A stretch of DNA of 10,798 bases from an archaeon. GTDB lineage: Archaea; Methanobacteriota; Methanobacteria; Methanobacteriales; Methanobacteriaceae. Each line of letters starts with the position of its first letter. Position 1 is the first letter of the stretch. Below are positions 6,972 to 10,798 of this stretch, piece by piece. Both the position numbers and the translations under genes were made by a program. Location of the stretch: assembly GCA_024409165.1 (NCBI GenBank), contig JAKSUE010000022.1, positions 1 through 10,798 of the forward strand, in the 5' to 3' direction. The notes beneath the pieces were generated by a model. That model had not been told where the DNA came from, made no database searches, and was given only the letters and a program-made list of their open reading frames with translations.

Positions 6972-7229
6972 CCTAAACCACCAATATGCCTTTAAAACAT
7001 AGCATTCAAGCACTCCTATACCTCCAAAACTAATTTAAGCCAGTTATACAGGAGTTATTTCTTACACTGGAAATATAACTAAAAAACCTTTAAACAAAAA
7101 ATAAAAAGCTAATAAAACTTATTTTAATAAAACAAGTTAATATAAAAGAGTTTAAAAATATAAAGGTATTGTTTCAAGTGTAATATATTATTATACTATC
7201 ATTATTATAATACAAAACTAATAAATATA

Positions 7230-7238
7230 TTTATATAT
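7230..7238 (+). promoter_or_regulatory. TATA box for the ribbon-helix-helix gene
   Basis: TTTATATAT lies about 60 bases before the ATG at 7299, so initiation about 25 bases downstream would give a leader of roughly 35 bases. The surrounding DNA is almost all A and T, so neighbouring TATA-like strings could serve equally. Confidence 0.4.
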
Positions 7239-7298
7239 TAGTTAAAATATAATACAATATAGTAAATTATTACCAATCTAAAAAAAGGAGATATAATT

Positions 7299-7523
7299 AT
7301 GAGAGTAGTAGGTGAAATAGCATATAAAGAATTTGAAGAGATGAAAGCATTGATTGATAATAAATATTATCTTAATCAGTCCGATTTTGTAAGACATGCT
7401 GTAAGAAATGAAATTCATAAAAAGAAAGAAGAGGAAAAACTTAAATTAGAAATACACAAATTAAAACAAGAAAAAATCAGAAAATTAAAAAGTGAAAAAA
7501 TTGAAGAGGAATTTATAATCTAA
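7299..7523 (+). CDS. Ribbon-helix-helix (CopG/MetJ-like) DNA-binding regulator
   Basis: 74 residues. A short N-terminal strand (MRVVGEIA) is followed by helix A (YKEFEEMKALIDNK) and helix B. Helix B contains LNQSDFVRHAVRNEI (25-39), a good match to the conserved S-(D/E)-h-h-R-x-A-h-R segment of ribbon-helix-helix proteins. These bind DNA as dimers through the paired strands. Residues 40-72 are a Lys/Glu-rich helical tail that could be a coiled coil. AGGAG at 7286-7290, 8 bases before the ATG, makes the start secure. It stands alone between the second 250-bp repeat and the replication helicase, with no toxin gene directly downstream. A role in repressing its own promoter or controlling replication or partition of the element is plausible but inferred. 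Confidence 0.75.
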   Translation: MRVVGEIAYKEFEEMKALIDNKYYLNQSDFVRHAVRNEIHKKKEEEKLKLEIHKLKQEKIRKLKSEKIEEEFII

Positions 7524-7579
7524 AAATTAGAATGATTAATTAAATATTTAAAAAATAATTATTCTTTCATTATTTATTA

Positions 7580-7589
7580 TTTTTTTTTT
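7580..7589 (+). terminator. T-run terminator after the ribbon-helix-helix gene
   Basis: Ten T's in a row, within a longer T-rich stretch (from about 7563), follow the stop codon by about 55 bases. U-tracts alone suffice for termination by archaeal RNA polymerase. No stem is seen. Confidence 0.5.
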
Positions 7590-8056
7590 ATTTGAAATTA
7601 AAAATAAGAAAAATAAGTCATAATAAATAAAGGTTAAACAAAGAACAAATAGAAAATAAAAAAATCCATGACATTGTTTAAATATCAAGAAAAATATAAT
7701 TATATCTATGAAAAATAAAAATAGTCTGGTTGGTGATAATTAACTGCGATAATAATTGTTGAAAGTATAGAAAGGTTAAAAATATACAATCAACAAAAAT
7801 AGTGCCGTGAAAGTTTCTTTTTCGCAGTGCTTACAGTATAACAGTATGAGGAGTACTTGTTAATGTGTAATTAATACTATTTTTTATAACTTAACATATA
7901 TAACTTTTACTAATTTGTTATTTTATTCAAAAATTCTCTTTTACGGATTTTTAATTGATTGTTATTAATTTCAAAACTTTTTTTATACATTTCCAATATT
8001 TCATAGTTAATTATTGAACAAATCAACTATTTTTAATAATATGAAATGTGATAAAA
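7590..8056. other. Leader region upstream of the replication helicase gene
   Basis: No gene is supported over about 460 bases. A GC-richer segment (about 7800-7860: GTGCCGTGAAAG, then CGCAGTGCTTACAG) stands out but forms no clean stem. TATA-like strings occur at 7982-7989 (TTTATACA) and near 7895-7905 (CATATATAAC). The first is about 70 bases before the helicase ATG and is the better promoter candidate. None of the octamers that form the array at 10518-10735 is repeated here. Confidence 0.45.
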
Positions 8057-10495
8057 ATGGAAAAACAAACAAAAAACAAATTTGAACCCATACCTATTGA
8101 AAATAAAAAGAATTATAGTAATCAAAGACCATTAATTAGTAAACCTTTTGATTTAAAGCCTTGCTTGCCAGATTTTATTGATTATACTTACAATATTTAT
8201 CTCTCATATATATACCAGCTTAATAGTTATATGTTGATAGTTGAAAAAGATAATAATATATTTTTTAATCCTTTAAAAATTAAATGTAATCCTAATAAAT
8301 TTCGTACTGATTATGAAAAACAAGACCATTATGAAGACTTAGAAAACGAAATAAAAAAAATTATTAAACCTTATGAAGAAGAATTAAAACAAACTGGTCA
8401 ATTCCCACACGAAGCAAAAGAAGAAACTGAATACTTAGTATTAACTATTATAGATGAATCAGCAGAAAATTTAAGTGATTTGTATGATATGAAACATTAC
8501 ACTAAAATTGGAGAATATAAAAACAGAGAGTTAAAAAATTATATTCTTGACCCTGTTAACATTTTTAATAGGTATATTGATGTTGATGAAGAAAAAAGCA
8601 AAAAAGAAGTTGAAAAAGTTGTAGAAAAAATAGAAGAGACATTAATAGACTTACAAATATTGTATTGTGAAAATCAAAATAATATGTTGCCAAGACATGA
8701 GAGAGCGATTAATAAAGCAATATCTGATTTCGTAAGCAGTACAAAAGCAGATCCTTTTTTACATCTTTATTTAGGACATACTCCTGTTAAATATCATCAA
8801 GTACGCGCAGGTGAAAACATAGCAAAAGACTTAAATCTAAAAAGATATGTTCAATACGACACCGAAAAACAATATTTCTATAATGATGATACAGGATATT
8901 ATGATGAAATAACAATATCACAGTTAAAAAATAAACTATATACTATTTTTGGTTTTAATTTTACTAAATCTGATATAGAGGCTATAATAAATGCAGTTCC
9001 AAACGAGGACAAATTATATAATAATTTATTAAATTTTAAGAACCTGCTTTTTGATACTGAAACCTTAAAGGAATTTAAACCATTCCCAGAAGTAACAAGC
9101 TACAACAAAAAGGACTATTTAACAATAAATAATATTGGTATTTTAAACAAAAAAGACCTCACTATAAAATTGTTAGATTTTCAAGAAGATCTTAAATTAA
9201 CTGATGTATTATTACCTAAACAATTACTCGAAATTGACCCAAAATTATCTCCTAATGAGTATCCTAAAAAATATGGTATGACATTAACCGAGATAGTATT
9301 AAGGCAAATCCTAATACCAAAAGATAACCCTAATGATATTAGATTATTCAAGGACTTCTTAGAAAGATTAGGCAGTAATATTTACGGGATTAATTTGTAC
9401 AAAGTAATTACTTTTTATTATGGTGATGGTGATAATGGAAAAAGTGTTTTAAATCTTTTTAACGATTTAATATTTAATAACCTTAACTATGAAATAACCG
9501 CTGACACTTTAAAAGACAATTTTAAGCTTCCAGCATTCAAAAATCGATTAATTGTCAGTATTGATGAAGTAACAAGAGAATCATTTAAAGATTTAAAGGC
9601 ATTTCTTAAACATGTGTCAAGTAAATATGCAAAAATGGAGGAAAGGGGAATATACACAGATAAAACCAATAAGCAATATGGTTTTCCAAATATTACTATA
9701 TACAGTAATGAATTACTTGAATTAAACCCAGATCCTAAAAAAGACGGGGCTTTATTCGGGAGGTTAGATTATCTCAAATTACCTAACAAATTTGTAGATG
9801 AAAAAGAATTAAGTAAATATGAAAATAGTTACTCTGTTGTTAATAATATAGAAGAATTATTAAAAAAAGACTATGAGGGGCTTAGTTGGTTAATTACTTC
9901 TGCAATAAATGCTTTTAAGCAGATTAAAGAGCAAGATAATATTTATACTTGTAAACAAACAAAAGACGAAACAATAGATATATACTGGAACATAGATTAT
10001 TTAAGTAAATTCATATACTTGTATACTGAATATGTAGATGACCTACCAAGATCCTTGTTCATCAGTAATCAAGAAATAACTAACAGCTATATCGAGTATA
10101 TGCATGACCAGAATAAAGATGTTGATACTGAAAATTTAAGCAAAGAAATAGGTATGAAATTAAATACTATATATCCTGATTTGAAAAAAGAAGGAAATAA
10201 ATTTAAAGAAACTAAGACTGGTAAGACAATGTACAGACTCAAATTAAAAGAGCATGAAGAATTAATAAAAGAATTCAACCAAGCATACGAAATTAACGAG
10301 TTCATAACAGACAAACAATTAGATGTCCTAGATTCTAATAATGATTATACACTTGTATATAAGCAGATTCAAAAAGGTAATTCAAGTATTAATTTGTTAC
10401 AGAAAAAATTACCTAACATAAATTGCTTAGAGGTTGTGAAACAATTAGAAAGTTTTAATCTCATCAATAAGACTGGAAATTTAACATTAGGTTGA
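8057..10495 (+). CDS. D5/P4-type superfamily 3 replication helicase
   Basis: 812 residues from ATG 8057. GTGAT at 8048-8052 is better read as the ribosome site than as a start, although it is an in-frame GTG. The C-terminal half is a superfamily 3 helicase: Walker A GDGDNGKS (456-463), Walker B LIVSIDE (D503, E504), motif C NITIYSNE (sensor Asn 551), and arginine finger in FGRLDYLKLPNKF (R569). A D5_N-like region precedes it (NLLNFKNLLFDTETL, about 323-337). The last ~150 residues probably include a winged-helix DNA-binding segment. Such hexameric helicases melt and unwind replication origins of viruses and plasmids. I see no convincing primase active site in the first ~230 residues, so priming may be supplied by the host or by a divergent domain. 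The iteron-like array starting 23 bases after the stop is the probable substrate. All helicase motifs are intact. Confidence 0.92.
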   Translation: MEKQTKNKFEPIPIENKKNYSNQRPLISKPFDLKPCLPDFIDYTYNIYLSYIYQLNSYMLIVEKDNNIFFNPLKIKCNPNKFRTDYEKQDHYEDLENEIKKIIKPYEEELKQTGQFPHEAKEETEYLVLTIIDESAENLSDLYDMKHYTKIGEYKNRELKNYILDPVNIFNRYIDVDEEKSKKEVEKVVEKIEETLIDLQILYCENQNNMLPRHERAINKAISDFVSSTKADPFLHLYLGHTPVKYHQVRAGENIAKDLNLKRYVQYDTEKQYFYNDDTGYYDEITISQLKNKLYTIFGFNFTKSDIEAIINAVPNEDKLYNNLLNFKNLLFDTETLKEFKPFPEVTSYNKKDYLTINNIGILNKKDLTIKLLDFQEDLKLTDVLLPKQLLEIDPKLSPNEYPKKYGMTLTEIVLRQILIPKDNPNDIRLFKDFLERLGSNIYGINLYKVITFYYGDGDNGKSVLNLFNDLIFNNLNYEITADTLKDNFKLPAFKNRLIVSIDEVTRESFKDLKAFLKHVSSKYAKMEERGIYTDKTNKQYGFPNITIYSNELLELNPDPKKDGALFGRLDYLKLPNKFVDEKELSKYENSYSVVNNIEELLKKDYEGLSWLITSAINAFKQIKEQDNIYTCKQTKDETIDIYWNIDYLSKFIYLYTEYVDDLPRSLFISNQEITNSYIEYMHDQNKDVDTENLSKEIGMKLNTIYPDLKKEGNKFKETKTGKTMYRLKLKEHEELIKEFNQAYEINEFITDKQLDVLDSNNDYTLVYKQIQKGNSSINLLQKKLPNINCLEVVKQLESFNLINKTGNLTLG

Positions 10496-10517
10496 TAATT
10501 AAGCTTATTTGAAAAAT

Positions 10518-10592
10518 TCACTAACTAATTACTAACTATTACTAACTAATTACTAACTATTACTAAGTAATTACTAACTATTACTAACCTGT
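10518..10592 (+). repeat. Seven direct octamer repeats (TTACTAAC), helically phased
   Basis: Units start at 10518, 10529, 10539, 10550, 10560, 10571 and 10581, so spacing alternates 11, 10, 11, 10, 11, 10 and averages 10.5 bp, one helical turn. All units are TTACTAAC except the first (TCACTAAC) and fifth (TTACTAAG). Every unit therefore faces the same side of the helix, as expected for cooperative binding of a protein array. The last unit extends to TTACTAACCTGT, which is repeated exactly in inverse at 10675-10686. Confidence 0.92.
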
Positions 10593-10618
10593 ATAAATAT
10601 AGTGGTTATATACTTGTC

Positions 10619-10642
10619 ATGTAAAAAAAATTTTTTATACAT
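10619..10642. repeat. A+T-rich palindrome at the centre of the origin-like array
   Basis: This 24-bp segment from ATGTAAAAAA to TTATACAT equals its own reverse complement at 22 of 24 positions. Its centre (10630.5) lies 3 bases from the symmetry centre of the flanking repeat arms (10633.5). Being almost pure A+T, it is a natural site for strand opening. Confidence 0.7.
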
Positions 10643-10674
10643 ATAGAAAAAATGTCAAAAATGTAAAAAGTTGG

Positions 10675-10729
10675 ACAGGTTAGTAATTAGTTAGTTTTCT
10701 CTTAGTAATAGTTAGTGAATAGTTAGTAA
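10675..10729 (-). repeat. Five inverted octamer repeats (GTTAGTAA)
   Basis: Units start at 10679 (GTTAGTAA), 10690 (GTTAGTTT), 10701 (CTTAGTAA), 10711 (GTTAGTGA) and 10722 (GTTAGTAA), with spacing 11, 11, 10, 11. They are the same octamer as the left array in opposite orientation. A further degenerate unit may follow near 10732. This arm is less regular than the left one. Confidence 0.85.
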
Positions 10730-10798
10730 TAGTGGGTGATTCCTATTCTTTTTGTATTTAGAAAACGCAGTGTTTTAGGATTTTAAAAAGAAAACTAT

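Larger units (their letters stand above)
6896..7298. other. Intergenic region right of repeat copy 2, with inverted TTACACTTGAAA boxes and small hairpins
   Basis: No gene is supported. CCTAAAT (6933-6939) and ATTTAGG (6946-6952) form a perfect 7-bp hairpin. TTTCAAGTGTAAAA (6958-6971) is the exact inverse of bases 2103-2116. TTACACTGGAAA (7062-7073) and TTTCAAGTGTAA (7172-7183) are further versions. ACTCC (7012-7016) with GGAGT (7051-7055), and AGTTATA (7042-7048) with TATAACT (7074-7080), are short inverted repeats. The region ends in the promoter of the ribbon-helix-helix gene. Confidence 0.55.
10518..10735. other. Probable replication origin of the element
   Basis: Two arrays of a short repeat face each other across an 82-bp A+T-rich spacer, joined by a perfect 12-bp inverted pair (10581-10592 and 10675-10686) and centred on a palindrome. 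The array begins 23 bases after the stop codon of a superfamily 3 replication helicase. Iterons, an A+T-rich unwinding region and an adjacent replication gene are the standard make-up of a plasmid or viral origin. The assignment is inferred from architecture. A transcription operator or partition site is the main alternative, since the spacer also holds TATA-like strings (TTATATAC near 10606). Confidence 0.65.

Noticed and set aside
6881..6991. A 37-codon stop-free stretch on the minus strand with a protein-like reading (GGLGFTLEIVPKWFYLG...).
   Set aside because: A stop precedes it closely, there is no start or ribosome site, and a stretch this long is expected by chance somewhere in the window.
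6958..7183. Repeated TTTCAAGTGTAA strings considered as a CRISPR array.
   Set aside because: Only a few copies are present, in mixed orientation with irregular spacing, and the repeat is far shorter than a CRISPR repeat.
9487..10314. Two minus-strand frames of 60-75 codons inside the helicase gene, and a plus-strand frame (2486-2725) inside the methyltransferase gene.
   Set aside because: Each lies wholly inside a gene with clear catalytic motifs on the other strand, and none has its own supporting signal.
1..10798. That the window is one complete circular plasmid with its ends joined.
   Set aside because: Joining the ends extends the left partial frame only to a TAG near 10776 with no start codon, so the junction does not complete the gene. 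Circularity cannot be shown from this sequence.

Overview
The window is extremely A+T-rich (about three quarters by eye) and reads as archaeal. Genes are preceded by GGAG/GGTGAT-type ribosome sites and by TTTATATA-type TATA boxes. One secreted protein ends in what looks like a pseudomurein-binding repeat. Pseudomurein walls occur in Methanobacteriales, and the base composition fits a low-GC member such as Methanosphaera or Methanobrevibacter. That placement is inference. The right-hand part looks like the replication module of a plasmid, provirus or integrated element.

Layout, left to right. (1) Bases 1-1169: the 3' end of a gene for a membrane-anchored protein, then a secreted, Asn-rich, coiled-coil protein with a C-terminal wall-binding repeat, closed by a strong hairpin/T-run terminator. 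(2) Bases 1170-2397: about 1.2 kb without a convincing gene, ending in the first copy of a 250-bp non-coding repeat with its own TATA-like box. (3) Bases 2398-4326, minus strand: a type II restriction endonuclease followed by a beta-class adenine methyltransferase, as a tight two-gene operon. (4) Bases 4735-6393, plus strand: a divergently transcribed protein with a TOPRIM-like VEGxTE motif, cut short by an in-frame TAA after which the same frame stays open for 51 more codons. (5) Bases 6639-6895: the second copy of the 250-bp repeat, in the same orientation, so the two copies bracket the restriction-modification/TOPRIM block. (6) Bases 7299-7523: a small ribbon-helix-helix regulator. (7) Bases 8057-10495: an 812-residue D5/P4-type superfamily 3 helicase. 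(8) Bases 10518-10735: a strikingly regular origin-like array of seven direct and five inverted copies of an octamer, phased at 10-11 bp, around an A+T-rich palindrome.

Reading the parts together (inference): the helicase and the adjacent iteron array form a replication module, possibly with copy-control input from the ribbon-helix-helix protein. The R-M pair and TOPRIM protein form a defence cassette bounded by direct repeats of a putative structured RNA, so homologous recombination could insert or excise the cassette. The most unusual items are the duplicated non-coding element, which shows one compensatory base-pair change between its copies, and the helically phased origin array.
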